Source: JAFLBI01 sp964616465
GTDB taxonomy: Bacteria; Bacteroidota; Bacteroidia; Chitinophagales; Chitinophagaceae
Reading direction: 5' to 3'
Assembly: GCA_964616465.1 (NCBI GenBank)
Contig: CAZTTO010000009.1
Location: 80,852-144,851, forward strand
DNA: 64,000 nt
Part shown: one piece after another, positions 18,708 to 28,111 of the stretch
Layout: every line of letters starts with the position of its first letter
Position numbering within the stretch: position 1 is the first letter of the stretch
Program-made: the position numbers and the translations under genes
Notes under the pieces: generated by a model
Seen by the model: only the letters and a program-made list of their open reading frames with translations
Databases searched by the model: none
What the model was told of the DNA's origin: nothing

Positions 18708-19457
18708 CTATTTGCCTTGCATAGCAGAAAGCATATTTCCATATACTTGGTTCAATCTTCCAAGATTGTTAGCCAATAAAGTAATTTGCTCTTTTGCACG
18801 AACCGCATCATCTGCACTCGATTGCAAAGCACTAGAAGCTTGAGCCAACTTACCATAAAATGCATTCAGAGCCTTTAAATGGTTGTTGCTCTCCTGCAAT
18901 TCTAACTCGTAAATAGTATTTAAAGAGGAAAGATTCTTAGTAATAAGCTGAACTTGATCATGATATTGTTTAGTACTTTGAGAAGCAGTACCTAATGACT
19001 CAAGTGAAGCAGTAGCATTTGTTACTGCACCTTTAACAGCACCCAATGCCTGAGCAGCTTCTTGGGTTTTTGCAGTAAAATCACCTGTTGATTTAACAAC
19101 GTCTGAAATTTCTCCCATTTTTTCAACCGTACCACCAAGCTTTTGAAAGCCTGCACTCAATTTAGATAAGTTTGCAGGGGTAATATCGGCTTCTTCCAAC
19201 ATTTTTTCCATCGCTTTTAACGCCGGATTACCTTTCTTCTCAGAAGGGGCCGGTGCTGGCGCACCTGCATCGGGTGGAGGCAAAATAGCATATACCAAGA
19301 AGATTGCAGCTTCAGTTAGAAGACCTACGGTTAACATGATATCAGCAAAAGACAAGTGCAAAATTTTTGCCCAAGCACCGAATATTACTACTGCGGCACC
19401 TACGCACACGAAAATATTTACAAGTCTGTTTACAAAAGGGGAAACTCCTGCTGCCAT
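18708..19457 (-). CDS. gldL: Gliding motility / type IX secretion motor protein GldL
   Basis: 249 residues. Two membrane helices occupy about 11-31 and 39-59, with Glu49 in the second helix (LLTEAAIFL) at the position known in Flavobacterium johnsoniae GldL as the essential proton-path carboxylate. A Pro/Ala linker (PPPDAGAPAPAPSEKKG) leads into a long cytoplasmic helical part. It is the stator-like partner of GldM in the T9SS motor. Position between gldK and gldM is the conserved order. Confidence 0.95.
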   Translation of the reverse strand: MAAGVSPFVNRLVNIFVCVGAAVVIFGAWAKILHLSFADIMLTVGLLTEAAIFLVYAILPPPDAGAPAPAPSEKKGNPALKAMEKMLEEADITPANLSKLSAGFQKLGGTVEKMGEISDVVKSTGDFTAKTQEAAQALGAVKGAVTNATASLESLGTASQSTKQYHDQVQLITKNLSSLNTIYELELQESNNHLKALNAFYGKLAQASSALQSSADDAVRAKEQITLLANNLGRLNQVYGNMLSAMQGK

Positions 19458-19511
19458 AAATGTTGATTTGTTGGTTGATTAAGTAAATGGTGATTAAAAT
19501 GTATGAACTAT

Positions 19512-20795
19512 TTATTTTTTCATTCTAGGTGAAAGGTCAATTACGTTTCTAAAGCCAATGTATGACTTTGCTGTATCTTGATATTCGTAAGTACGGGTAC
19601 TAACTTTTAAGTAGTAAGCTACATCTTTCCAACTTCCTCCTCTTACTACCTTACGCTTATCCAAAGGATCTGCAGAATCATCAGCATCAATACGAACACT
19701 TGGGCTCATATCATGAATGAAATTATAAGCACCTTCATAAAATAAGTCTCCAGTCCATTCTGCTACGTTTCCTGACATATTATATAAACCATAATCATTA
19801 GGCCAGTATGCATCGGCACGAACAGTATAAACTCCTCCATCTTCAGCATAATTACCGCGACCAGGCTTAAAGTTGGCTAGCAGACAACCTTTTTTGTTTC
19901 GAACATAATAGTTACCCCAACCGTACATGGAGTTGGTTCTGCCGCCTCTTGCTGCATATTCCCACTCTGCTTCACTTGGCAATCTAAAATCACCATCTGC
20001 AGCCATTCCCTTTTTCTCTAAGAAGCTATTCAAGTAGCGGGTGCGCCAATGTGAAAATGCCACAGCTTGCTTCCAGTTTACCCCAACAACAGGGTAATTT
20101 CCAAAAGAAGGATGAGAAAAATATCGCTTAGTCATTGGTTCATTGTATGCGTAAGAAAAATCTCTCATCCATACCAAAGTATCTGGATAAACTTTTTGAT
20201 TGTATTTCACCATGAAATTACTTCTTGGCTTCCCTGCATTTTCGCGCTTGGCTGCCTTTTGAAGATCAAAATATTCTACACGGTACTCTAATTTTTGAGG
20301 ATCTAATTCATTTTTCCCATACAATCTGTCAACCGACGATAAAGTCAACATATCTAATTTTGATAAGGTAGCGTTGTCGTATTTGATTGTTTTTACTTTT
20401 TTCCAATCAACTGCTGTTGTATCTCCGTCGTTGTTTAATCCTTGTCCAAAAAGAACTTTATAGGTCATTGAATCTCTTACCCAAAATACAAACTGCCTGT
20501 ATTTATTGTTAGTAACCTCAGTTTTATCCATCCAAAAACCTGGAATAGTTACTTGCCTATTTCTAGCGGTTAATGCATAGCTTATGTCTTCATCGCTTGG
20601 CCCCATATGGAAAGTTCCAGGGGGAATATAAGCCATTCCAACAGGCATTTTGAGATTCCCTTTTGCTCCAGGTGCAACTCCATAAAGCTGGCCATCATCT
20701 GGCAATACCGAGCTTTTATTCTTTTTAAAAAACTTACAGCCAGTACCAAACACCACTAGGATGATCAATAAAAAAGGCAAACTTGCTTTTCTCAT
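19512..20795 (-). CDS. gldK: Gliding motility / type IX secretion lipoprotein GldK
   Basis: 427 residues. A lipoprotein signal ends in the lipobox FGTGC with Cys20. The mature protein has the formylglycine-generating-enzyme/sulfatase-modifying fold (PPGTFHMGPSDED, RLPSEAEWEYAARGG, YNMSGNVAEWTGD, VVRGGSW), used structurally in GldK. It sits at the outer membrane and forms the ring with GldN. It is the first gene of the operon and has its own strong promoter. Confidence 0.95.
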   Translation of the reverse strand: MRKASLPFLLIILVVFGTGCKFFKKNKSSVLPDDGQLYGVAPGAKGNLKMPVGMAYIPPGTFHMGPSDEDISYALTARNRQVTIPGFWMDKTEVTNNKYRQFVFWVRDSMTYKVLFGQGLNNDGDTTAVDWKKVKTIKYDNATLSKLDMLTLSSVDRLYGKNELDPQKLEYRVEYFDLQKAAKRENAGKPRSNFMVKYNQKVYPDTLVWMRDFSYAYNEPMTKRYFSHPSFGNYPVVGVNWKQAVAFSHWRTRYLNSFLEKKGMAADGDFRLPSEAEWEYAARGGRTNSMYGWGNYYVRNKKGCLLANFKPGRGNYAEDGGVYTVRADAYWPNDYGLYNMSGNVAEWTGDLFYEGAYNFIHDMSPSVRIDADDSADPLDKRKVVRGGSWKDVAYYLKVSTRTYEYQDTAKSYIGFRNVIDLSPRMKK

Positions 20796-20820
20796 TCGAT
20801 TTAATCTTTAATAATAGTCC

Positions 20821-20849
20821 CAAATATAGGCGATTTTACAGGCTAACAA
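20821..20849 (-). promoter_or_regulatory. Predicted promoter of gldKLMN
   Basis: On the minus strand TTG (20849-20847), an 18 bp spacer and TATATTTG (20828-20821) form an excellent Bacteroidota promoter. It ends 25 bp before the gldK ATG. The rest of the 245 bp gap to hemD holds only A/T-rich sequence. Confidence 0.6.
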
Positions 20850-21040
20850 GCATCTGATGAGCCGCCTTATTAAAAAAATAATGTCGTGTAGACGTTAGCA
20901 ATAGGCAATTGTCGTTAATTTATTTACAAATCAGGGGCGGGGGACTTATATAATTTGAGGTAAATATATAAATAGTTCTATATATCAGTTTCTTAAAATT
21001 GGATAAAAAACCAGGTTTTGCTAAATTTTAATAGCCTTTT

Positions 21041-21817
21041 TTATTTCCCTTTACCTAAGTAATTGTCAAGAGCCATAGGCAAACTTTTTGCAACAGGCGT
21101 TGGCGCTTCTATATGTAGCTGAAAACCAGCATCTTGTAGGGCCTTTCCCGTGTTTGAGCCAAAAGCTGCAAAGTAGGTGCCGTTTTGATTGAAATTAGGA
21201 AAGCTGTCCAATAAACTTTTAACAGAACTAGGCGTAAAAAAGCAAATAATATCAAATTTATGTTCGTTGATCACTTTAGTGACATCATTGCTAATAGAGC
21301 GGTACATGAAAGCTAACTGATAGTCGGCATTAAATTGTTTCAGGGCGCTACATATTTCATTATCCTGCTGATTTTCGCTACAAACATATAGGAAGCGCTC
21401 CCCATCTTTATGCCTTTGTATAACATCTAACATACTTTTGTTATTTGCATCAGCCCCATAAAAGACTTTACGCTTACGGTAAAGAATAAACTTTTGCAAA
21501 TACAATGCAACAGACTCGTTGATACAGAAGTATTTTGTTTCTTGGCTTACAGACACCTTCATTTCTTCGCACATCCTAAAGAAATGGTCAATCGCATTTC
21601 TGCTTGTGAAAATGACCGCTGTAAAACTTGCTATATCTATTTTTTGCTTCCTGAACTCTTTTGCTGAGATACCATCTAAAATAATGAAAGGCTCGAAAAC
21701 AAACTCAACTTGATATTTCTTACTGAGTTCATGGTAAGGCGACTTATCGCTGTCAGGCTTAGGCTGACCAATCAGAATTTTTTTTACAACCGATTTCTTT
21801 GTCGCGCTTTTTGCCAT
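21041..21817 (-). CDS. hemD: Uroporphyrinogen-III synthase
   Basis: 258 residues. The two-lobed HemD fold is suggested by paired segments: IASFTAVIFTSRNAIDHFF in the first lobe and FDIICFFTPSSVKSLLDSF in the second, the usual signatures in this sequence-poor family. The enzyme closes the hydroxymethylbilane ring in tetrapyrrole synthesis. The N-terminal MAKSATKKSVVKKILI is a basic extension. It lies 24 bp downstream of the DUF4271 gene, a pairing common in Bacteroidota, and hemW is transcribed divergently next to them. Confidence 0.88.
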   Translation of the reverse strand: MAKSATKKSVVKKILIGQPKPDSDKSPYHELSKKYQVEFVFEPFIILDGISAKEFRKQKIDIASFTAVIFTSRNAIDHFFRMCEEMKVSVSQETKYFCINESVALYLQKFILYRKRKVFYGADANNKSMLDVIQRHKDGERFLYVCSENQQDNEICSALKQFNADYQLAFMYRSISNDVTKVINEHKFDIICFFTPSSVKSLLDSFPNFNQNGTYFAAFGSNTGKALQDAGFQLHIEAPTPVAKSLPMALDNYLGKGK

Positions 21818-21841
21818 ACTAATGAAAAATAATGTGCAAAA

Positions 21842-22768
21842 TTAGAGAGTTCTACTCAAAAATTGTACTCCAACCTTATAAATGATGAATAATGGGATTA
21901 TTTCTATTGCCAAAACATAAATAACAATGTGTAAAAATTGAAACGAAAGATCCTTGCTTAATACCACAAATGATAGTAAATACCTCAGCAATACAGTTAA
22001 AACAACTATAACTAAAGCAATTTCTACCGCTAGCAACTGGTGAGATGTTTGACCAAATGAAATTAACCAAATCAAAGGAAGTATAATAATTGCAAATAGC
22101 TTATTTAGCTGCATTACAATAAAAAGGTATTTTTTCACAGAACTTTGAACCTGCAAAACCCAACTTGAAAAGTTTAAAAACAAATACTTAGTCAAATAAG
22201 TTCCTGCTATAAACAAGCAGCTAAAAACTGTTAGGCCCCAAAAATCATTATATACCTGATTCTTTAAGGTGAGTACCGAGCTAATAAAAAAGCCCGCTGT
22301 AATAACAAAAAACACATTCATAAAAAAGGCTGGGGCTACACTTTGCTGAAGTATGTCGCTTGTTTGACTTTGTTTGAATTTAGGCTGAAAAATTACAAGA
22401 AATAAGTCTTGTAAATACCTTGGAAAAGCTAATCTAATAATGCCTAAGTATAACACCAGTCCAAGTAAACAATAAAAAAGTAAGTCTTGATTTTTGATTA
22501 ACATAGGTTGTTGAATCAAAAAAACAGGCTCACCATTCAATGGAAGTTGAGGGTGAAAGGCAGCCACTGCAAAAGTTGTAGTATCCTGCTTCTCTAGTGA
22601 ACTTGTATCAACAAGCAAAGAATCTTTTAAAGGAAGAGTAGTATCTTGAATGGATACATTAATAGAATCATATTTTTCAAGGATACGACTGCTGTCTTGT
22701 TCTTGACAAATACTTTGGTTTGCCAACAAAAAGCTAAGAATGAATAATCCTAATTTTTTCAACAGCAT
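21842..22768 (-). CDS. DUF4271 family membrane protein
   Basis: About 308 residues from Met at 22768 (MLLKKLGLFILSFLLANQSIC), which gives a signal peptide. The ORF extends to 22834, but a -7 box lies at 22774-22781 inside that extension, so the shorter start is preferred. After a Ser/Asp/Thr-rich periplasmic segment there are about seven membrane helices. This is the layout of the DUF4271 family, which sits beside hemD in many Bacteroidota. Its function is unknown. Confidence 0.75.
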   Translation of the reverse strand: MLLKKLGLFILSFLLANQSICQEQDSSRILEKYDSINVSIQDTTLPLKDSLLVDTSSLEKQDTTTFAVAAFHPQLPLNGEPVFLIQQPMLIKNQDLLFYCLLGLVLYLGIIRLAFPRYLQDLFLVIFQPKFKQSQTSDILQQSVAPAFFMNVFFVITAGFFISSVLTLKNQVYNDFWGLTVFSCLFIAGTYLTKYLFLNFSSWVLQVQSSVKKYLFIVMQLNKLFAIIILPLIWLISFGQTSHQLLAVEIALVIVVLTVLLRYLLSFVVLSKDLSFQFLHIVIYVLAIEIIPLFIIYKVGVQFLSRTL

Positions 22769-22773
22769 ATATG

Positions 22774-22806
22774 CAAATGTACCTAGGATATAGTTTTCTT
22801 TAACAA
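22774..22806 (-). promoter_or_regulatory. Predicted promoter of DUF4271-hemD
   Basis: TTG, a 22 bp spacer and TACATTTG (22781-22774) on the minus strand. The box ends only 5 bp before the preferred ATG at 22768. Confidence 0.45.
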
Positions 22807-22835
22807 CCATTTCAATAATCTGCAATTTAAACAAG

Positions 22836-22843
22836 TAATTTTG
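22836..22843 (+). promoter_or_regulatory. Candidate -7 box of hemW
   Basis: TAATTTTG matches TAnnTTTG exactly and ends 4 bp before the hemW ATG, which would make the transcript leaderless. No clear TTG element is seen upstream. Confidence 0.35.
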
Positions 22844-22847
22844 TTAG

Positions 22848-23975
22848 ATGTCGGGATTATACGTTCATATTCCTTTTTGCAAAAAAGCATGTCATTACTG
22901 TAATTTCCATTTTTCCACACAGACCAAGTGGATACCCCCTATGATTGAGGCAATGACAAAGGAAATGGCTCTTAGAAGAGCCGAGCTCCCAACTCATTTA
23001 AAAACCATTTACTTTGGAGGTGGAACACCTTCCTTGCTAGAGGTTGAACATTTACAACAGCTTTTAGTAACCATAAATGAGCTCACTTCCTTGAGTATGG
23101 ATACTGAAATCACTATTGAAGTAAATCCAGATGATGTAACAGTTGAAAAAATTTTATCCTGGAAAGAATTAGGTATAAATAGAATGAGCATAGGTATTCA
23201 ATCTTTTGACAATGATCTGTTAACCTGGATGAACAGAGCGCATACAGCAGAACAAGCAAAAAATAGCATCCTTCTGGCAAGAAATAATGGTATAAATAAT
23301 ATTAGTATCGATCTTATTTATGGAATACCGGGCCTAGAACTTTCATCGTGGGAAAAACAATTATATTCCATTATTGAATTAGGTATCCCTCATATTGCAT
23401 GCTACGCGCTCACTGTTGAACCCAAAACAGCCCTTGAAACGCTTATTCGCAATAAAAAAATGGAGGCCCCGAATGATGATGAGCAGGCATTACAGTTTTA
23501 TAAAATGGTAGAAGTGTTGGAGAATGCAGGCTATGAGCATTATGAAATCTCAAATTTTGCATTACCAGGGTGGAGAAGCCAACACAACTCTAGTTATTGG
23601 AAAGGTATTTCTTATGTTGGAATAGGCCCCTCTGCGCATAGCTTTTCAGAGGGCAGAAGAAAATGGAACATTTCAAATAATGCACTTTACATGAATGCCA
23701 TTGAAAAAAATGATATTTTTTTTGAAGAAGAACAATTAGATATTACAAAACAAGTAAATGAATATTTGCTAACATCTATTAGAACAATTGAGGGAACAAA
23801 CTTAAATCTTGTAAAAGAAAAATGGGGTGCTTCAGCTTATTTGACAATTGCAAAAAACGCAGAGAAGCTCGTACAACAAAATCTACTAATAAGTGATGAT
23901 TGTTATTTGAGATTAAGTAAAAACGGAAAGTTCCTAGCAGATAAAATTACGGTTGATTTAATGTTAGAATCTTAA
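22848..23975 (+). CDS. hemW: Radical SAM heme chaperone HemW
   Basis: 375 residues. The N-terminal YVHIPFCKKACHYCNF carries the CxxxCxxC iron-sulfur motif, followed by Phe as in HemW and HemN. FGGGTPSLL and EVNPDDV are also typical. HemW binds heme and delivers it to respiratory enzymes; such proteins were long misnamed coproporphyrinogen III oxidase. A true HemN has an N-terminal extension lacking here. It lies divergent to the DUF4271-hemD pair, which fits a tetrapyrrole context. Confidence 0.88.
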   Translation: MSGLYVHIPFCKKACHYCNFHFSTQTKWIPPMIEAMTKEMALRRAELPTHLKTIYFGGGTPSLLEVEHLQQLLVTINELTSLSMDTEITIEVNPDDVTVEKILSWKELGINRMSIGIQSFDNDLLTWMNRAHTAEQAKNSILLARNNGINNISIDLIYGIPGLELSSWEKQLYSIIELGIPHIACYALTVEPKTALETLIRNKKMEAPNDDEQALQFYKMVEVLENAGYEHYEISNFALPGWRSQHNSSYWKGISYVGIGPSAHSFSEGRRKWNISNNALYMNAIEKNDIFFEEEQLDITKQVNEYLLTSIRTIEGTNLNLVKEKWGASAYLTIAKNAEKLVQQNLLISDDCYLRLSKNGKFLADKITVDLMLES

Positions 23976-23980
23976 GTCAA

Positions 23981-24352
23981 CTAATTAACATTCTCAATTG
24001 AATTATCAACTGCCTGTAAAAGACTCATAATTACTGGATAAAACTCGTGCTTTTCAGGATACTTTTTCTTAAGTTTTTCAGAAATCTGACTCATTGTCAT
24101 TAACAAATTTTCTTTGGTAATACTATGAGTTTGTAAATCAGATGGCCTGTGAATTTCAAAGTCATCTTTAAGCAAATCAAGGATGGAAATTTCTAATACA
24201 CGGGAAAGTATTTTTATATGTTTAACCGTTAGTTGGGTTTGATTATTTTCAATTTTACTATATGCATTCTGAGATATACCCATCTCTTTGGCAACATAGT
24301 CTTGAGTAAAGTTTCTTAATTCCCTATATTTTCTAATGATTGTACCGGGCAT
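23981..24352 (-). CDS. Xre-family helix-turn-helix regulator
   Basis: 123 residues. The N-terminal HTH_3 domain covers about 4-60, with VAKEMGISQNAYSKIENNQT as the recognition unit. The C-terminal half is charged and helical with no known domain. It converges with hemW, the stops being 6 bp apart. The target is unknown. Confidence 0.8.
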   Translation of the reverse strand: MPGTIIRKYRELRNFTQDYVAKEMGISQNAYSKIENNQTQLTVKHIKILSRVLEISILDLLKDDFEIHRPSDLQTHSITKENLLMTMSQISEKLKKKYPEKHEFYPVIMSLLQAVDNSIENVN

Positions 24353-24435
24353 AGTGGGTTATTTAGATTTGTATTACAAAGAGATAAACTGTTTTGTTGA
24401 ACAATTAATTCAAAAATATTAAAATACTCAAACAA

Positions 24436-25431
24436 CTATAACAACTTCATCTCTAATTCTTTGAAAACCGATTCTGGCTCTTCTTGTTCCCACAAGATTT
24501 TATAGATACCAGTTGCAATTGGCATATTTGCGCCTAAATTTTGATTTATTTGATATATGCATTTGCTGGCGTTATGCCCCTCTGCTACCATATTCATTTC
24601 TAATTGAGCAGATCTAACTGAATAACCTTTTCCAATCATATTCCCAAAAGTTCTATTTCTGCTATAAAGTGAATAACAGGTAACCAATAGATCTCCCAAA
24701 TAAACAGAAGTAGTATGATTAATATTGGTAACATCAGAGTTCACCATAGCACTTAAGAATACAAACATTTCATGAGCAGCATTCGCAATAAATACACTTT
24801 GAAAGTTATCGCCATATTCTAGACCATGAGCAATACCTGCTCCTAATGCATATATATTTTTTAATACTGCGGCATATTGAACACCTATCACATCTTGATT
24901 GGATACTATATTGATATAGTCAGTTTTAAAATAGTTGCCAATTTCTAAAGCATTTTTGGAAGAAACTCCTGAGAATGTTAGGTAAGAAAGTTTTTCTGCT
25001 GCCACTTCTTCTGCATGGCATGGACCTAAAACAGTAAAGTAATTTTCTATATTAAAATCAAACTTTTGATTCAAAAAATCATTCAGCATAAGGTTGCTAT
25101 TAGGGAGAATTCCTTTAATAGCTGACAATATCTTTTTTCCTTCAAAAATATCAGAGGGAAGTTCATTTAAAATATTTTCAATGTAAGCAGATGGAACTGC
25201 CATTACTAAACAATCAGAATGTTTAATAACATTTTGAAGCTCGTTTTCTAAATTAAGCTGGGTAGTATCAAAATAAGCAGTTTTCAAGTAATGAGGATTG
25301 TGTCTCCTTTTTTGGAAATAATGGATGGATTCGGTATTCCTAATCCACCAATTAAGGTCATTTCCATGATCGGCTAAAATTTTAGCAAGTGCTGTTGCCC
25401 AACTCCCACTACCTATCATTCCAAAACGCAT
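24436..25431 (-). CDS. gpsA: Glycerol-3-phosphate dehydrogenase [NAD(P)+]
   Basis: 331 residues from Met at 25431, where MRFGMIGSGSWATALAKIL places the Rossmann GxGxxxxAxA motif at the N-terminus. The longer ORF to 25503 adds 24 unlikely residues. The NAD site is followed by AVPSAYIENIL, the substrate/catalytic region KNIYALGAGIAHGLEYGDN with the catalytic lysine, and the C-terminal VAEGHNASKCIYQI. It makes sn-glycerol 3-phosphate for phospholipid synthesis. Confidence 0.92.
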   Translation of the reverse strand: MRFGMIGSGSWATALAKILADHGNDLNWWIRNTESIHYFQKRRHNPHYLKTAYFDTTQLNLENELQNVIKHSDCLVMAVPSAYIENILNELPSDIFEGKKILSAIKGILPNSNLMLNDFLNQKFDFNIENYFTVLGPCHAEEVAAEKLSYLTFSGVSSKNALEIGNYFKTDYINIVSNQDVIGVQYAAVLKNIYALGAGIAHGLEYGDNFQSVFIANAAHEMFVFLSAMVNSDVTNINHTTSVYLGDLLVTCYSLYSRNRTFGNMIGKGYSVRSAQLEMNMVAEGHNASKCIYQINQNLGANMPIATGIYKILWEQEEPESVFKELEMKLL

Positions 25432-25576
25432 ATATGAAATTTTACGTTCGAACAAACATACAAAACCTTTCATGACAAATTGAAACAAGAAAAAAGAAAG
25501 CACCTTTAATATAAACTTAGGCTATTTACAAGTAATTATTAAATTAGCCTAATACTTAACTTACTTTAAGCTTCTT

Positions 25577-26671
25577 ATGAAAATTTTACGTTTTAAATTA
25601 TACTTCATTTTTTGTGCACTTACCTTATCGTCAATCGGTTTTGCACAAATTACACCAATGCAGTATCATAGAGATAGTATTGCAAATAGAATAAAAGATA
25701 TACAAGCAATTCATACCCCAGAAGGAATAAATGAATTGGTAGAAGTTGAAGTAAATGGATCAAAACAATGGTTGTCTCTTAGAGGATTAAACAAATCTAA
25801 TCCAATACTACTAGTGGTGCATGGAGGCCCTGGCAGTCCTTTGATGGGTATGTCTTGGACTTATCAAAAGCCATGGGAGGACTTTTTTACAGTAGTTAAT
25901 TGGGACCAGAGAGGAGTTGGAAAAAATTTCTCAGTTAATGACACAAGTAAAATAAAATCAACAATGACTGAAGAGCAGCATATTGAGGATGCATTGGTTG
26001 TTGTTCAATATTTATTAAAGAAAATGAACCATAAAAAAATGTTCATTCTAGGTTACTCATGGGGAACCAAATTTACACCAGCGGTTGTAAATAAAAATCC
26101 GGATTTATTTTACGCATGGATTGGAGTGGGTGTTGTAAGTCCCAATTCCAATGCAGAAAAAGCGATCTACAATACACTGCTAGAATTAGCAAACGAAAAA
26201 AAAGACAAAGAAGCTTTAAGGGAGTTGAATGAAATTGCTCCATATCCTGACCCCGAAAAATTTAGTATGAAAAAAACTCTAATTGTAAGAAAATGGGCAA
26301 GGAAATATAATGGCGGCTGGTATGGCAAAGAAAATTTTGATCTTTTGTTTTCACTTCATGAATGGAGTCCAGAATATTCGAAAAAAGAAGCCGATTTTGT
26401 ATTAGATGCTACTTCTTGGGCAAGCCCACTCATCATTCGATCTTTTTCGAACCGACCCAATTTAAGATTTAGAATACCTGTCTTCTATTTAATGGGAAAA
26501 AACGATCTACACACTCCTTTTCAAAATGCCTTTGATCATTTTGAAAAAATTGATGCTCCCATGAAAAAGTTTATAACTTTTGAGAGAAGTGCACACCTGC
26601 CTATGTTAGAGGAGCCTGGAAAATTTTTATTGTCGCTTGTGCAGGATGTATTACCACTTTCGAAACAATAA
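25577..26671 (+). CDS. Secreted alpha/beta hydrolase, prolyl aminopeptidase-like (S33 type)
   Basis: 364 residues with an N-terminal signal peptide ending near FAQ (24). HGGPGSP (82-88) forms the oxyanion region, followed by DQRG (110-113) and the nucleophile elbow GYSWG with Ser161. Near the C-terminus GKNDLHTP gives the acid and the His lies in ERSAHLP. This is the pattern of the S33 proline-iminopeptidase group. The substrate cannot be told, and a non-peptidase hydrolase is possible. Its transcript shares a terminator with the convergent efflux operon. Confidence 0.8.
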   Translation: MKILRFKLYFIFCALTLSSIGFAQITPMQYHRDSIANRIKDIQAIHTPEGINELVEVEVNGSKQWLSLRGLNKSNPILLVVHGGPGSPLMGMSWTYQKPWEDFFTVVNWDQRGVGKNFSVNDTSKIKSTMTEEQHIEDALVVVQYLLKKMNHKKMFILGYSWGTKFTPAVVNKNPDLFYAWIGVGVVSPNSNAEKAIYNTLLELANEKKDKEALRELNEIAPYPDPEKFSMKKTLIVRKWARKYNGGWYGKENFDLLFSLHEWSPEYSKKEADFVLDATSWASPLIIRSFSNRPNLRFRIPVFYLMGKNDLHTPFQNAFDHFEKIDAPMKKFITFERSAHLPMLEEPGKFLLSLVQDVLPLSKQ

Positions 26672-26678
26672 TTAAAAA

Positions 26679-26715
26679 GCCGTGGGCAAATTGCTCCACG
26701 GCTTCATTTTTATAA
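26679..26715. terminator. Bidirectional terminator between the hydrolase and the efflux operon
   Basis: GCCGTGG and CCACGGC form a seven-pair GC-rich stem around a loop that can itself pair (GCAA/TTGC). T-rich sequence follows on both strands. It lies between convergent stops at 26671 and 26726. Confidence 0.8.
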
Positions 26716-26725
26716 AACTTTACTA

Positions 26726-28093
26726 TTAATCTTTCTTTTGCTCAAATAGCTTTTCTTTCTTTACTACTTTAACTTTATCACCTTCTTTTAAAGTTTTACT
26801 TACCACATTATATGGACCAACTATAACCTCGTCGCCAACTTTTAATCCTGTTAGTATCTCAATATGATTTAAATCTTGAATGTCTGTTTTAACCTTAGAC
26901 TTCTTTACGGTTCCATCTGTTTGCAACACAAATACTACTTCTTCTATATCATCTGATGAAGATTTATCTGCATTCTCAGTTGTTGGCTTTTCATTCTTTT
27001 CACCTTCCCCTTTATCTGAAGAACTACTTTCCTTTTTAGAATCTCTAGTAGTTACAGCATTCAATGCTACTGCAATAACATCCCGTTTCGTTTTGGTTTG
27101 AATATCTGCGCTAGCTGTCATACCTGGTCGGAAAGGAAAACGATTTTTACTGCTAATTAAATCCTTATAGCTTTCTGGCATTAATCGAATGTGTACTTTA
27201 TAGTTTGTTACCTCATTTGAGCTTGCAACACCAGTTGCAGAATTAAGTTGAGGATTAGCAATTTTATATACTACACCTTTAAATTTTCTATTATTATATG
27301 CATCTACTTCAACCAATGCAGTATCACCAATTTTTACTTTAGTGATATCATTTTCACCTACATCTACGCGTACTTCAAAACTACTCATATCGGCAATTCG
27401 CATCATTTCAGTACCAGCCATTTGAGCAGTACCAACTACGCGCTCACCTTTTTTAACTGCTAATAAGCTCACTACCCCATTCATAGGAGCTACAATTGTT
27501 GTTCTACTAACATCTTTGTTAGCTCTATTCAATTGTGCTTCGGCACTTTTAACTGCAGCCTTTAAACCGTTAATACCCTCTATAGCAGCATTTAAATTAG
27601 CTTGAGCCGACTTATATGCTTGTTCAGCCTGTTCGTACTCAAGTTTTGAAATAACTTTTTCGTCATATAATTTTTTCTGTCTATTATAGTTAGCTTCAGC
27701 TTGAGCTAGATTGGCTCTTAAAGCTCCAAGTTGAGCAACTGAGTTTGAAACCTGTGCTTGCTGTTGACTAACAATTGCTGATGCTTGATCCTTTTGAGTA
27801 CTCAAGATGTCCGCATATATGCGTGCTAGTACTTGTCCACGGCTAACACTATCACCTTCATTTACAGTAAGCTCCACAATCTCACCACTTATATCTGGAC
27901 TTACTTTTACTTCAACCTCTGGATAAACTTTACCGCTTGCATTTACGGTTTCAATAATAGTTCTTGTTACTACCTTTTCTGTTGTTACCTCAATACCCTC
28001 TTCTTTACCTATAACGCCCCCCTTTTTTAGTCCAACTAAAACTAGTAATACTGCAACTAATGCAACTATGACCCAAATAATTTTTTTACTCAT
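26726..28093 (-). CDS. Periplasmic adaptor subunit of a tripartite efflux pump (MacA/HlyD type)
   Basis: 455 residues. An N-terminal membrane anchor (about 4-23) is followed by a biotinyl-lipoyl half (PDISGEIVELTVNEGDSVSRG), an Ala/Gln-rich coiled-coil hairpin (about 85-200), the second lipoyl half (TTIVAPMNGVVSLL) and beta-barrel domains. Near the C-terminus is a Lys/Ser/Glu low-complexity insert (about 350-390). The gene lies 18 bp downstream of a TolC-like channel. No inner-membrane transporter gene such as macB follows on this side, so the pump energiser is not in view. Confidence 0.85.
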   Translation of the reverse strand: MSKKIIWVIVALVAVLLVLVGLKKGGVIGKEEGIEVTTEKVVTRTIIETVNASGKVYPEVEVKVSPDISGEIVELTVNEGDSVSRGQVLARIYADILSTQKDQASAIVSQQQAQVSNSVAQLGALRANLAQAEANYNRQKKLYDEKVISKLEYEQAEQAYKSAQANLNAAIEGINGLKAAVKSAEAQLNRANKDVSRTTIVAPMNGVVSLLAVKKGERVVGTAQMAGTEMMRIADMSSFEVRVDVGENDITKVKIGDTALVEVDAYNNRKFKGVVYKIANPQLNSATGVASSNEVTNYKVHIRLMPESYKDLISSKNRFPFRPGMTASADIQTKTKRDVIAVALNAVTTRDSKKESSSSDKGEGEKNEKPTTENADKSSSDDIEEVVFVLQTDGTVKKSKVKTDIQDLNHIEILTGLKVGDEVIVGPYNVVSKTLKEGDKVKVVKKEKLFEQKKD

Positions 28094-28111
28094 AAAACAA
28101 TTGTGTGTGGT

